Shown: positions 34,717 through 49,758, numbered from the stretch's first letter. The stretch: DNA of 64,000 nt from Bradysia coprophila (GCF_014529535.1 NC_050738.1:5188140-5252139); one strand, 5' to 3'. Notes: generated by a model from the sequence alone, not told the origin. A program made the numbers and translations.

Positions 34717-37700
34717 GTTAGTGTTTACAAGTTTTTATTTTCTATTTGCCTGTTTCACAAATATATAGCGCAACCGACCATTTTCTTTTGCATTTAAATT
34801 GTGAATAATTAATGAGGAGACACTGGGACGTTACTTTGTAAATAGGGAGTGCAGCTAAGATGCACTCAATTTAATCAACCGAAGAGCATTACTTCGTTCT
34901 GTAATTGAAATTTTATCCTTCATATCGACAATAACAACTCGTGTTGACGGAGGATTATAGGAACAGGACACATTTTTCATCTCAAGAAGATGATTACAAA
35001 ACAAGTCTGATTTGTATTCAATCGACTCAATTAATTAGTCCAATCAATAATGGACGTCGTTTAATTGAAGACGATGCTTTAGTTTTTACATGGGAAAATA
35101 TTCTGTAAAAAAACAAGCAATTAACGTGAAGAAGACGACGAAGAAAAACGGAAGGAAATTAAAGTAATTGCACAAGAATATTGAGACATTGTCAAGAGAG
35201 ACAATCGATAAATAGAGAAAATGAAGGATAAATTTTATATAAAGTTCCTGTCATTAAAGCACTCATAATGATAGCAGCAGGGTTATAATAACACGGGCAA
35301 TCGGAAAAAGGAAACAATGTCAACAATCGACGACAATAATGTTTTTTAGCTCATTTGTGTTTGACGTCATTCCGTTTAATAATACAACTTCACCGATCGC
35401 CTCTTTTTCTGCATTAAATGTTTCTGTGACATCGAAAAAAAAAAATCAATTAGCTGCGAATCGATCAGCGATACTCAAAGTTTCTTTTGTGTCAATAAAA
35501 ACAAGTTGTGAATGAAAATTTTGTGATAAGAGCATACACCACACTCAGTTCAGCTTATATTTATAAACATATTGTTCTCGTTTCGAGTATATAAATAATG
35601 AGTGGCTGTGCACTGCGTATTGTCGGCGGTTAATTGGGCGAACATTAACAGCATTCATTCATAAAATATACACAGCGAACTGAAAGCTATTTATCTCTTA
35701 CAGAAAAAAAAGCTGTTTCATTAACTGTCTGCTGTACAATGATGGTTGTATTACTGACTGGTGTACATTTTTGTTGCATTTCATCATTATTTATGTATTC
35801 GTTGTGCGGTTTGAAAATGATTTACTCTCTAATCGGGCTAAGTGATCAACCTAAACTTATTTTACGATTTGAATTCTTTACTTTCTGGTATTCCATTCAA
35901 TTTGTTTACCAATCAGCTCGTGATTACTTCTTCCGTACGACGATAATTTGTTTTTCGACTTGATTGATTTATTGATATGCCATTCATAAAAACGAAGAAA
36001 TTTTTTTTTTTTGTAAAATACATTGTAATGCATATCCGCAATACACCTCTTTATAAAGATGATGATATACGGTGAGTTGAGTGTAAGCGTAAATATTTTG
36101 CATTTTATTTACACTTTACTCTGCAGTTGCCATTAAATAAATAACAAAGTCAAATTCCATTGTAATTGAATAATTGCGAAATTACTTTATCGTAGAGTTG
36201 CGTTCAATTCGTTATTATTGATTTGGAATGCCGGACGAGACGATCAATCTAATTTGTGCTGTTTGTTTTTGTTTGTCGTATATCTTTTAAATGCGATGAA
36301 CCTTAACGATGAAATGACAAAATTACATTTTGTTATCGAATCAAGATTATAGGAGATCGGTTGTTGCATAATAAAACGTTGACGTATGGGTGTAGAAATG
36401 AGGCGATAATGGGTTCCGTTGAACAGTATTGTAGTATTTGTGAATTTATGTATTACGAATGGAAGTTTCAAAAGATAAGAAAGATTAAGAGCTCAGGACT
36501 CCATAGAACTTCACTTCTAGAAGAAGTCTGATCGAGGAAACAAAAGTTTCAAGGAGCTCTAAGAATTAACGAGTTTGTACCCTTACGGTATGAGCATAGC
36601 TTCCTTCCTATTTAAACAGTATACAAAACCAATTGCATTTAGAATTACTTTAGATACAGCCCAAGACATTGGGGGCATTAATCCACTTATCGTCTATCAC
36701 TACTTTACATTATTTACATGAACATCAACAACGTTCATTAAACACGAAAGGGCAGAGCTGACAATTTCTATAAAAATATTTAATTTGTACCTACTACCAA
36801 GCGACAAGCAATATAATTACCATTCAAAATGTTCACAACAAACTCAAACTAACGTAACTACGACGTCATATTAATTGCATTCAAACAATCTGATATTTTT
36901 CGATGTGTACATCAAAAAGATAAAAAAAATGTATTTCCGTTCAATGAAGTGTCCAACAACTAATTGAATTTCTACCTTCCCTACGGTTATTGTCCTTTTA
37001 AATCCATTTTGGTTATGAGTTGTCAAACCAACTTGAAGACCCGTCAATGCACACCAAGCATAAATTAATCAGTTTATACCTTGAACCGCATATATGTACA
37101 ATCCAATCTGCTGCAGCACATAAACATCGCATTGAATTCTGTTTTTATTTTACACAATTTTTTTTTTTGACTGCCAGCCACTCTCTCGTTATAGCACACT
37201 TTCCATAATACCGACCAGACATACACCAACCAACGAATCGTTTAGAATCGTCTAAAAATGTATTTACGCTTTCATCAATGCCGTTTTTATGAATGGAACC
37301 ATATGAGACGGGCACATTGGTACTGGTTTGCTTTTTTTTCCCTTCGTTTTTGTACTTTTTATAGAAGCGAAAATAGTGGGTCACAAAACTGAACAAATTA
37401 AATTATAAAATTGTCATTTGAAGCAACTATTAATTGTATATGATTCAGGGTACAAATTACTATGTAGCCAGAGTTGTAATTTGAACGAAGAGAAAATAAT
37501 GGGTTTTTATGTGCAGTGTGTTGTACTACACTACACACAGAGTCAGGTATTTATATGGATTTTAATATACGTGGGTTTCATTCATATGCCGTAAACTTTT
37601 GCGATAAATAAATATTAAATTTATAAACTCTTTATATTGTTGTTCACGAGCGAAGCACAGCTGTAAGCGTTTAATTTTATTGGTTGATGTAGGTCGTTTA

Positions 37701-40700
37701 TTCGCTTTATAGCTGATATAGAATTTTTCAGATCGTCATCGCATTTTCTCGCTCTATGCAGTGGCGTTTTAAGTTATATATTACAATGTTGTGTCGTGTT
37801 TTTCTGTATCACACAAAGTGACTGATAATTTGATAAGGCGACCACAACAGCTGTAGCTGTTCAAGCACACATTACATAACATTAAACCTAGTACGATGCG
37901 CTGCTGCGCAATAAAATCAGCGGAATTTGATTGAATCTTATTTTCATATTTGTAGAGTAAAAATATCGCAAGCGAAATGTTTCATCAAATTCCTTTAATT
38001 GGTCATTTATAACATTGACAACTGAGCTATGATTGACAACGTATTACAAGCGAGTTTCTTTTACACGTTGACAGAAAATATGATTTTCACATTATCTGAA
38101 ATGTGAATAGAGTTTCCTTTATTTTTAGAACGGCGTTCCACTTACAATATTGGCTCAAATTTGATAAATTATTTAATCAGACTCGATGGTGTAATTTCAT
38201 TCTGCCAATTTTCATTCGTTTTTTTATTTTTGAATTAATTATTTGAGGCTATTTAGTGTGGTCTCAGTCGTAAAATAACCTCGTGCACTCTGGTCACCAT
38301 AGCTCATCTGAATGCGAAATATCAAATTAATTACAGCCATTGTGTTGTAAAATATTAGTCTGACTCTGTCCATTGGGGTATTGTAGATCAAATAAACTGA
38401 ATTATCGAATTGTCTCTCACTATTCGACCCAGCTGCAACTACAGCTGATTGTAATTGATAATACTCTTTCGAATCAACCAATCCTTTCACCAATTCATTT
38501 TCTCGACTTTATCATCGCCTCAAAACTTTCCGCAATTAAATTTCTGACAAGTCAATGTGACGAGAACCTTACATTTTCCCATTTCCATATTCTTCTGTAG
38601 TTGCATCTGGTGCATCCATTCGATTCTCTGTCGACATGCGTATTACAATGACTGAGCATACACTCCAATTAGATAACAAATGGTATCAATGTGTACTGTA
38701 TGACACTGCTCTACATCAAAACCTTCAATTTCGAACAAAAAGAAACATTAATAAGTCAACAACCTATAGTACGATACGACTAGTGATTTGATGATGTTGT
38801 ACACAACGTGTGTCTATGCGACGAAAAAAATAAAAAACCTTAGAGCCACACAAACATATACAAGCATTTAATAAGTCAACAATATATTACGTTCGTTTCG
38901 CAGACAGATCAAATCAGTGAGTAAGAGAAAGAAAAGAAAAAAAATTAAAAATCCAATTTCATTCATGAATAAAAATTACATTTCATTAATAACAATTTTA
39001 TGCAGAGCATATGTGGATGGGACGGGAATTCGCCATTCTTCTTCTCTTAAAAAAAACCAACATTTTTTCAATTTACGTTCATTCTTCGTCAAGCATACTC
39101 TTCTCACATCCGGTATTTACTGATTAAAATACAGATCTCATAAAAAAAACGATGTTCCTTGATGCTTTCTATTCCCCGATAGCAAATACACAACCTCTTT
39201 ATCGCTGATGTAAACTACTTTCAATCACGATATAAATGCACTTTATGTATACGTGGACCGAGCACACATGGAATGCATTTGGAGAAGAGTACACATACAT
39301 ATGATGTTTGCACATTGAGTCACAGCATAAATCAAAATAATTAAAATATTGCAAATTCCTAAACCTTTGGATGGTTGAAAGAAGAAAAAAAAATCGTTAA
39401 AAAGAAGAAGAAAAGAAGCTATGTGTGCACCATGCTATAAAATTCATAGACTCTTCTATTGCACATGCACCGCACTTGCAGATTATCATACAATTGTACA
39501 ATTTATTTGCTTCATACATTCAATGAATCAGTGTCAATGATACGAACTATGATCGTACATATAGTGAGTAGAACATTATACGATAACTTTATATATTTTT
39601 AGATGTGGTGTACACTCTTGTAGCCATATGAAAAAAAATGAATTTTACGTTACGAAAATCTGCATTCATTATTTGTTTTTACGTCTATGCGCCGCGCACT
39701 GAAGAAATGCTCTTTCGACGATGAAAAAAAAAACTATAAATATCGTAACCACCTACGCCCATCTGACGAACAGAAAGAAGAAAAATAGTTATACTGCGCT
39801 CAATATGTATATATACAAACTCTGGGTCTGGATGAATCATTGATCTCATTTTCGTCTTTTGCATCATTATACAAATACATAACGTCATTCCAAATAAACA
39901 CTCGCTATGCAATGTGTAGGCTTAATAAGGTTGCTGTTGTACTTTAAATGGTAATGGAACTGAAAATTTGCCTAGAGTTTTTTGTTGTTGATACCATGCA
40001 ATTCAGCAATTGAATGACCTTTCCTTCTCTGTCTCTCTCACTTTTTTTTTAAAAAACTACAAATGTTTCTCAGTCCATATGATACATCGTACGTAATTTA
40101 CTGTGCAACAAATGCATGTGTCTCATTCTTGGTCTCATTACTGTTCTGTCTGGAATGTTATCTCTTATACTAGATTGTGAGTTATGGTATATCACACTGT
40201 ATTAAACAGCCACTCTATGTCGTTTTATTTAAGTTAAAGTTTACTTTCTGCATATTTTCGAAAAATTCTTTGTTTGTACAAAGTTTGTTTTGGTAAAGTT
40301 TCCACGAAGTGACGTAAGTGAAGGAATTATGCGCTTCGATGTTACGTAATGATATTTTACGGTAACGGGATATATACACTGGATGGAATTAGATCCTGCT
40401 GAAGTAAATGCAGTTTCAAGAAAAGTTTTTTTTTAACAAAATAAATTCACTCGAACATGAGGGAATATATAAATTGTACAATTTCAGAGCATTGATGATG
40501 CGAAACGCGTCTACGAAGCGAAACGTATTTCGTTCGAGTTTTAATTCTTTTTAAGACATCGAGACATTTCATCGACTTCATGAAATCAATTTAACTTACC
40601 TACTCAAGTGAAGATATACCTTACCTTACAGTTCAACTATAATCCTAGAAATTATAGAACTATTGCTCAATTAGAGCTTGGAACAGATCAATCTTTAGGT

Positions 40701-41800
40701 CTTGGATTATCCGTCAACTTAAGACTGTAAACAAGTCAACTTCAACCTTGTTATTTACATCCCCAGTTACACCCTTTCCAAGGACAATTCAATTTGTTTT
40801 CCGAGACCTATAATTTACTCGGAACAGGCCTTATTCACCCTTATCAATTTTCTTAGGGGTAATCAACATTGAAGCTACTGAACAACTTTGGCAGGTCTTA
40901 TCTTTCATTCTTATACTTATACTGATCTGCTTTTACGACTTGGTTCGAGTGAACACTTAAAGAAATTTACACATTCTGTTGTTCTGGTTTATTGTTATTC
41001 GTCTGACTCACTTGAGGTGCGGTTCCCAACATTAAATTTTATTACAAAATTGCACAAGAACAACAGAGAAACAAAGTCGTTCAACTGCTGCTTGAAACTC
41101 AAGCCAAAATCGTCGGTTTCAAGTTGAAATTTGTCAATTAAAATGAAACACGTCCGAGTCAGTTTTCGCAGACACTCATAAACATGACTTGATGAAGTAT
41201 ATAGGTTTAGAAATGGAGAAACAAAAAAGTAATAATTAAATTTATGAATGTCCTCAAACACGTTATCAGTAGTTGCACAATTAATAACAATAAAATGTTT
41301 TAAAAAAATGTGCAAAAACACATTAAAAACGAACATTTAGTACATTTATTATAGCTGTACTAACATGTTGTTATTCTCTACAAATACTTGACCTATTTCA
41401 ACAAAGTTTTTTTTTTTGAAAATTCACTGATTCTAATGAGTTGCTATTTGCATTCTAACATGCCAGCTCTACATATTAATATAATTATTCTGTGTCAGTT
41501 AAAAACAAAATTATAACACGGAAAAGTGAATCGGATATCTTCTAAAATGGATTTCCGTCCGTGTGCCGGTTTTTTTTCTCTAAGCGAAACTATTTCAATG
41601 ATGCGTATAACAGCGAAAAGAATCTAAAAAAAACGAGCCATCAGAACAGTCGGAGCGTTTGCTGCGACTGAGCCCCGTACAAACCCGTATATCTATTGCG
41701 TACGTGACCCTAGTGCGTCTGTCACCCTACTTTGACCGTAAGCCTATGCGCCGGTTAAAGTAGTTAAAGTAAAATTATTATGTAATGTGTACATCTTAGA

Positions 41801-41819
41801 AATTGCGCATAGCGCAATT
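41801..41819. repeat. 19-bp palindrome inside the element
   Basis: aattgcgcatagcgcaatt has 8-bp arms around a 3-base loop. The equivalent palindrome in copy 1 (1492-1510) is conserved with only the loop inverted, as expected for the opposite orientation. It sits just outside a gccccgtacga motif in both copies. Confidence 0.8.
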
Positions 41820-41879
41820 ACGAAGCCCCGTACGACTTTCCTTTCAAATAAAACAAAAATTTCAAATAGCCCTAAAATT

Positions 41880-42935
41880 TTAATTTATTGAGTATAAATA
41901 CACATAGGGCCTAGTATCGGCCTCAGTCCGAGGATCCAATTTTTTTTCCAACTACATTCTATTCGGCCTTTGATTACCTTCCAAATGAAACAAAAAATAC
42001 GAAAAACGGATGAAATTTGCTCGAGTTATATGTAAAATACACATAGGGCCCTAGTAGCGGCCTTAGTCCGAGGACCCAAATTTTTTTTTTTTCAACAACA
42101 TTCTATTCGGCCTTTGATTACCTTCCAAATGAAACAAAAATTACGAAAAACGGAAGAAATTTGCTCGAGTTATATGTAAAATACACATAGGGCCCTAGTA
42201 GCGGCCTTAGTCCAAGGACCCAAATTTAATTTTTTTTTCAACAACATTCTATTCGGTGTTCGATTATCTTTCAAATGAAACAAAAATTACGAAAAACGGA
42301 TGAAATTTACTCGAGTTGTATGTAAAATACGCATAGGGCCCTAGTAGCGGCCTTAGTCCGAGGACCCAATTTTTTTTTTTTTCAACAACATTCTATTCGG
42401 CCTTTGATTACCTTTCAAATGAAACAAAAATTACGAAAAACGGATGAAATTTACTCGAGTTGTATGTAAAATACGCATAGGGCCCTAGTAGCGGCCTTAG
42501 TCCGAGGACCCAAATTTATTTTTTTTTTCAACTACATTCTATTCGGCCTTTGATTACCTTCCAAATGAAACAAAAAATACGAAAAACGGATGAAATTTGC
42601 TCGAGTTATATGTAAAATACACATAGGGCCCTAGTAGCGGCCTTAGTCCGAGGACCCAAATTTAATTTTTTTTCAACAACATTCTATTCGGCCTTTGATT
42701 ACCTTCCAAATGAAACAAAAATTACGAAAAACGGATGAAATTTGCTCGAGTTATATGTAAAATACACATAGGGCCCTAGTAGCGGCCTTAGTCCAAGGAC
42801 CCAAATTTATTTTTTTTTCAACAACATTCTATTCGGTGTTCGATTATCTTTCAAATGAAACAAAAATTACGAAAAACGGATGAAATTTACTTGAGTTCTA
42901 TGTAAAATACACATAGGGCCCTAGTAGCTTTTCAC
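41880..42935. repeat. Tandem array of about eight 145-bp units
   Basis: The marker agggcc(c)tagta recurs at 41906, 42045, 42189, 42335, 42479, 42625, 42770 and 42915, a spacing of 139-146 bases. Each unit has 'ggccttagtccgaggaccca', a T-run, 'ttctattcggcctttgatta', 'caaatgaaacaaaaattacg' and 'ctcgagtt'. Units alternate in small variants (for example tcggtgttcg against tcggcctttg), which suggests duplication of blocks of more than one unit. Copy 1 holds about two diverged units inverted. Confidence 0.9.
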
Positions 42936-45900
42936 TTCTAAGGCCCTAACTCACGGTCCACTCACCCGATTTTAAAAAACTTTTTTTTCCTGGATTGGTA
43001 TTGACAATACCTATCATTTGCCGTGTCATTTACATTTCCATCGTTTATTTTGCCATAAATATCACCAAAAGACCTTAAATCACTTAGGTGGCCCTAACTC
43101 ACGAAGGGCCGACCCGAATATGCCCATCTTCGAACTTAGCCTCACTATTTTGACTATCTTTCAGGGAAAAAAAAAATTTTTGAAAGCGGATTTGATTTAC
43201 TCAAGATATCGACGTGACGGACAGACGGACAGACGGCCCAAATTTTTATTGCGTATTCGTCATCTATAAACATAGGCAAACACTTTGCCCTTACCGTCTG
43301 CTTCGAATTCCATCAATTACACACGGCATCGTAATCCTATAAGCCCCTTCGTACTTCGTACGGGGCTAAAAATCGTTTTTGCTAAAATATAGGTCATTTT
43401 TTTGCGTATATTCTTTTTGTTGAAATCATACGCAAATATTGAAGGACACCTTTACTATTCATCATCGTCACTCCGTATTATAATTCGGTTAAAAAGAAGA
43501 AAAAAAAACATTACAATTCTATGGAGTGTATGAAAAATAAAGTTTTTTTTTTTAAGAAAAAGAGAAAAAAAAACTGCAAACAACAACGAAAAAAAAGATA
43601 ATTTATTTTCCGAAGGTCAGTAATAATTTTTGCGTCGACCGTTGTAATGATTTAACTGCTGGCTTGTAACCTCTTTTTTAATGGTTTTGTATATGCGTTC
43701 TTAGTGTAGCGAAACCGAGTCTATCCATGTATCAAATGGCCTTAATTGTCAATAATGAGGACAATTTTGTGCGAATTATTATTATTTTTTTTGGTCATGT
43801 TCAATGGACAATTCAACGACTTTGAATTTACCTGTAAGACCTGTTCACCAGTAGGATTGTATGTCAGTGGAATCAGTTGGAAGTGCAGTTCGTTGCGCAA
43901 TGAATCGAAGTTTCAAGGGGTTTAAATTTGTAAGCGAGTTCTCTTGAAATCAAATTTACTCTACCAAAAATTAAACGAATGGTTGATATATGAAATAATT
44001 CACCCAACGCGTATTTACGTCCTTACGAATTGATCTTCCAGATTCCTATTTAAACTACCGAAACCGCGATATTCACACATCACACTTTAGCTCATTGTCT
44101 GACTACGAAAACATTCATTCATCGATGAATGATTCAATTACAATTCTTAATCATCGACCTCTTCAAAGAACGATGTCTCATACAAATTGTAATTTGATGA
44201 AATTATTTTGTAATTATGTTTGCTAAATCGTGTATATCGTGTCTTAGTCTATCGTATATGTAAGCGAGAAATTATTGTGTGTGGCTTTTAACATAAAATT
44301 CCATAAAACGCGACAACACCCACCCACACCCTTAAAATACATTTTCGTTTATCAATATATGCAAGAACGTTCGGTAGAATTCAGTTTTTTTTTGCTGCTG
44401 CCTTTTCTTCACCAACAAACCCTCTTTCTCCACAAAGTTCTTGCTCTTAACCTCAGACTGTCGCAGATAACCTCTTGTTACATGAAATGAAATCGATTTT
44501 TTTTTCTCGTCGCTTTCGGAATTGCGCGCGGTAAACCATTTTATGTTTGTTTTGGAGATTACTGGATGTTGATGCTGACTAAACAATGATTTGTATTGTA
44601 AGTTGAATTTAGAAGCCGTATGCCGTTACGATTGTTTTGCCACTATAATCAAGGCATGTTCTGTGTTTCTCCCCCCGATAGCAGACGCATAAAGATTTTT
44701 TTTTTATTATTATTTCTTCGGTCAATTCTATTGGTGAATGGGTGTGTGCGTGAGCGATTTTAAGATGAATAATTTGATTGTCACATGACCATCGATCATA
44801 TGGTATGAGGCTGTTTGTCTTATTTATTTATTTTTTGTCTGAGTCATGTGAATAGAATTTTCGGGACTCGTTATTATTCTGCAGAGGGGTCACAAGAGTT
44901 ACAGTCATCATGTTAATCATCAATATATTGTATGAGGAAGTTGACGAATTCCATATACATTGTACATATACGGTACGATACTTACTGAATATCGTTTTGG
45001 TTGACAATTTACTTAAATATTGCATCAACTACGCGTAAGAGAAAACGTAATTTTTTCGTAATTTCAATATATGAATTACGAAATATTACATAGAGGAATT
45101 ATGGGTGTAATTCCACTTCGCCTTATCTAAATTATGAAAGCATTTTGATTAGTATAACGATCATAATACAGACAGTTGCAGCTCCGTAATTCTATTTCAA
45201 AATCTTTTGATTTCCTTTTTTTTTTCTCACTTGATCTTGATCCCTTCCATATAAAAATCAGGGATTGATTCCTTAACTCTGTAAGCTACTAATACTCTTC
45301 GCTTGTAAAAATCTTTCCCAACCAAAAAAAAATCACCGAAGAACCGTTTCAATAATAATAAGTTGAATCCAATGTTAAAGCCATAGACCTCCATCTAACC
45401 TATAAAATCGTATAATGTCCCGTTTAATGCCCATTCTGTCGACGAATTTTATTACATCGCTCATTCACATTCATCACATCGACAGAATTTAATTTCTTTT
45501 TCAGCTGGAAGAAGAAAAAATGATTGTGATGAAGAGAAATAAGCTGAAAAGTAATTGCAAATAAACTTCATAGTTCATAAATCGTTGAAATGCTCATTAA
45601 ATTTTGCTAGGCATTCAAAGTCTATTAATGAAAATTCATCAATTGAGAATTTATGGCAGCTGGTGGTGTATGTTTGTCTGTTCCGTTTTGTGTGAAACTC
45701 ATTCTACAAATCATTAATTTACTAGAAAATGGCTTGGAAGTCAAATAACTAATTACGAAATAAAAATGTCATCATAAGAGTGTATAATAGTGTACAATAG
45801 ACGTTACATGTCTGCAATTTTATTAATTAAAAAAAAAGAAAATTATCCACAATGCCATTCACGTAGTATAAAATGCAGTTAATTTCTAAAAATAACTGTG

Positions 45901-47730
45901 CAAAAATTCAAATTTACAATTAAAACGTACGGCGTATAGTAGTAGTTCTGTTGCTCAAATGCAAGGAGAAAAGACTTTGCCCTTTAACTTACTTGCATAA
46001 TTTTAAATAGAGGCCAACGAAAAATGTAAAAAAAAATGAAAACAAAATCTAAAACACATTTCCACCGCTATTTGCACACAATTTTATGCATTTTTATTGT
46101 AAAATTGAATTTAAATGAATAAAAAAGGAGAAACATTTTCGAAATGAAATAAAATTGGAGCTGCCTAACTCTATTCGCTGTCATTGCTCACCGAAATAAT
46201 ATCGCTGTTTCCATTGCGCATTGGACTGTCGCTATATACAATATATGAAAATAAATTTCGTTCCATCTAAGTATATTCTCGGTATTTATATCGATCAAAA
46301 ATATACAATTTTTTTTTTCTCCAGTCGCATATGGAAAATATTTTCTAGACACCAGACGGCAAAATGATAGGTATCAGCTGAAGACGGGTTGGGGTGAAAC
46401 GAATGGAAACTCGGTCGACCGATCGATATTAATATAACGTGTAGCCATGGTAACTTAAACAGGCCATACGTCATGACTTATATTCTTCCCACACCCCAGC
46501 ATTATAACGTGTATAGCTATATATATACACACAAAATTCACCTTATAATACGATGTGTATTTTGGTGTACTCTATTTTATGTGTACACGGAGAAGACGAG
46601 AAAAACTCGAGCTGAACGAACCCGAACCCGCCAAACCCCATAGAGTAAAGAGTTTACTGGCTATGGTGAACGAACGAAAAATGAGTGAATTTATAGATTA
46701 TATGCACGTTTTGTGTATGGTATGGTGTACTAAAGCGTCTCTATTTTACGCTTTACTTTATATATCCAGTATGCTGGTGAATGCTAAGTTGTAATATTGT
46801 TGACGGCAAGAATTTTTACGCCGGGATGTCTTTCTCATTACAGTTACTATAGTTTCTCGTTGTTAAAATTGTTTCGTCAGTTGGTTTTTTTCTTGAAGAA
46901 ATTCAAGAAATTGTTTTTTGCGAAACTGTTTTTTTGATGTTTATCAAAAAAAAAAAATTCTTTAATTTTGTTGACTATTTTAAAGGGACGATGATGGATG
47001 CTATGTATGGTGTAGTAGATAATTATTAATTAAACGGCTAAATGGTTTACTGAATTATTAAAACGGATCTCGTAATTTATAGGACATATTTTTGGTGCTG
47101 AATTAACAATGAGGCTGCTCTTAGTTTGTGTACGAAAACAGGAGAGGTGCAGAAATGATTTTACAAACTAGAATCGTAGATTGTTGTTTCGCAGGAATGT
47201 GTAGCGAGAAATTTGAAAATTTGCACAATATTTTTGCAGGGAAAAATCAGAGCAAACAGTTGCGATTTTCATAAAGTCTTGTTCTCCATCAATGTCTGAC
47301 ACGCAACACGTTAAGCAAAATTGTATGAGTCGCCTCAATGCTTAAAATTAAATCCAAGATGGTACGATGTAGTCAGCATCCCTAGAATCCATTGCACACA
47401 TGGGTGCTACAGTAGGGAATGTATCTAATATAAACTCGCCAATAGACTTTTATTGAATAGGGAATACCGACAGATACAATGGAAATCTACTGATTTCGAC
47501 TAAAAACCTACGATTTATTGTCCAACTTTATATGAAACGTTTGAACTAGTTATGCATCACCTGAATTTGACCTGTTCCTAGTCTTATAGTCTGATTGAAC
47601 CGAATTTCATCAGTAAGTTGTAATTAATAGAGACATCATGATTTTGTACTGTGAGAATAACTCTGTCTGTACTATCTGTACTATGATTTCTCTTACTGTT
47701 TGCAATTAGCTGTAATTCTCTCCTATCATT

Positions 47731-47811
47731 CATTCGACCTTCAGAATCATTTGACCTTTTGAACATTTGACCTTTCAAACAGTCGCCTTTTTGTACAGTC
47801 GACCTTTTGCG
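47731..47811. repeat. 16-bp minisatellite, five units
   Basis: Units starting cattcgacctt, catttgacctt, catttgaccttt, cagtcgccttt and cagtcgacctt begin at 47731, 47748, 47764, 47780 and 47796. A minus-strand frame across it (47584-47838) is only the translation of the repeat. Confidence 0.8.
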
Positions 47812-49736
47812 TTGCCATTTAAACATTCTGTGTTTCATGCAAAAATTTCTTTCTTCTTTTACCCAAGCCTCTATCGAAGCAAAAATCCTAAAGGGAAATA
47901 TTTTGTAATTGCAAACGGTTAGTTTATTCGCGTAAAACAGACAATAACCTTCGCTGTAATTCTCAATGAATTTGTTTACAAATTTACGAATACAAAGTTG
48001 TATATGATAAACATTGGAGTTCTAATCTTATTTTCGTATTTGTTTATTTATCAATAATTTACCACACAACAACAGAAAACTTTTTTTTTTCGTTTTATAT
48101 CTTCGATCGTTATAAACAAAAATAAGTTTTTTTTTGCTGTTTGTTATTTATTTTGATTTTATAACCTTCAACCTACTATTTAATTCTTACGTTGCATATT
48201 GTTTCATTTAAATTCCGTCCGAAAATTGTGGTAATTTCTTTGTAGAAAAAGAAACAATAAAGTGCTGCAATTGAAGCGCGTATATTAGCATAATTAACCA
48301 GGAAACAGGATATTTTATTTGAGCTTTTTTTTTGTATATACAACTTTTCCATATAATAATTTCGGTTCTGTGTTTACTCGTTCCCAAACCCCCAGGCCAC
48401 TAACGTTCATTGGGAACAACAATTTTTTTTTGTACCCAAATTACCTTTCACTTGAAAAATATTTTTGAAAGAAATGCGAAACATTTCGTGGGTTGATTTA
48501 TTTATTACCAGTAGCGACAGCCAATTTATAAAGAACACTATACGGAACATATAATACACAACGGTGCCTCATAGAACTGTGTCAAAGTCATATAGCCAGA
48601 ATTTAATGCTTTTGGGACAAATATGATGTATATGGACAACATGTTCGCAATATCAAAGAACCGTCACTTTTTATAACATAAATACATCACACTTTACGAG
48701 TAAAGAGCGCTGTAAAGGAAGTAAGTACTCTACTTAAAAATGGAACTCAATAAATTTTTCACTTTGACGCTTGTTCTTCAGAGTGTTGTCCACATTTCTC
48801 GGCAGTGAAGCTTCTTATCCCTAGTTGGTATTTGTGGTCATTGTTTATCAAGATCAAGATGAAATTTTTATTATTTAGCACAAAGAACTTTAATAAAAAG
48901 GTGGTGTCGTAGCCCATGATCGTTCCAGCATGACTGGCTTAACATTTATTTTTGTGGTTCCACGCCGCCTCTCGGCTCGAGAGTCTCGAGTAGAAGTATT
49001 TGATTTAACATGTAAATCACCCTTAACATTATCTCAGCAGAGCCGGCTGGAACGGCTGGAAAAATGCTTAAAATTTGACTACAGATGAAGGCTACTCTGC
49101 ATACAAAAAATAACGAAAACATCAAAGGCTGTTTACCATATTTGCTACTGGTCTTAGCTGTCCAATGACACCAAACATGCATGGGTAGTGACATGATGAA
49201 TGTCACTTTGAAGTGTAAATCGGTTACTCAAATATTTTCTGGTATTGTCAAAATATTATCAAAAAATATTTTTTCTGTGGCAGTAACAGCTGCTGACTTA
49301 CATTTGCGATATCAGCGAACATCAACAAATTTAAAACTGTTTTAAGTAACTTTCGGTTCACAATTACCCTCGAAATTACCTTTCCACTGTCCACACAAGA
49401 ATTGAGGATTTTTAATAAAAAAAAGTTTTGCCTTCTATGAATGCTTATCTGGGCACACATCTGGTAGGACCGTTTTCAAAAGAATCCCTAATAACTGTTC
49501 GGTTAAAATTCGCTCGCTCCGCTCGCGACTCTACGTTTATTTCTGTCACAAGATATCCAGGTAGGAATTTATTGATCGCTTAAAATTAATCCTCATTTTT
49601 CCTTAATTTCAACTAACAATTTCCTTATTTCTCCTTATTTTTGTGCTAAAACCTCCTTAATTCCAAAAAATTAAAAAAAAGGAGTCCAAATTTAGAGTGA
49701 GAGGCCTGGTCTAGTGTCTAACATAAAATCTATTAC

Positions 49737-49758
49737 TTCGTTTGTTAAACCATTCATG
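49737..49758 (+). repeat. Fragment of the 170-bp dispersed repeat
   Basis: Only the first 22 bases or so match (aatctattacttcgtttg..). The rest of the repeat is missing, so this is either a truncated copy or a chance match. Confidence 0.4.

Larger units (their letters stand above)
41639..43368 (+). mobile_element. Non-autonomous element, GCCCCGTACGAAG-end family, copy 3 (longest)
   Basis: Homology to copy 1 starts at catcagaacagtcggagcgt (41639) and includes agccccgtac at 41671. The right end is gtacttcgtacggggcta. Parts in order: 160 bases of left flank domain, a 19-bp palindrome, the 145-bp tandem array (about 41880-42935), blocks of 'ggccctaactcacg' and 'ttcctggattggta', a GACGGACAGACGG run and the subterminal 'aacactttgcccttaccgtc'. 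No transposase is encoded. Confidence 0.75.

Noticed and set aside
41880-42935. CRISPR-like regular array
   Set aside because: Units are 145 bp with no unique spacers and lie inside a eukaryotic mobile element.
45503-45554. Exon-like segment after TTTTCAG, encoding LEEEKMIVMKRNKLK
   Set aside because: It does not match AP-4 helix 2 (AAILQQ), has no good donor, and the region is low-complexity.
47584-47838. 84-codon Lys/Arg-rich frame on the minus strand
   Set aside because: It is a translation of the 16-bp minisatellite.
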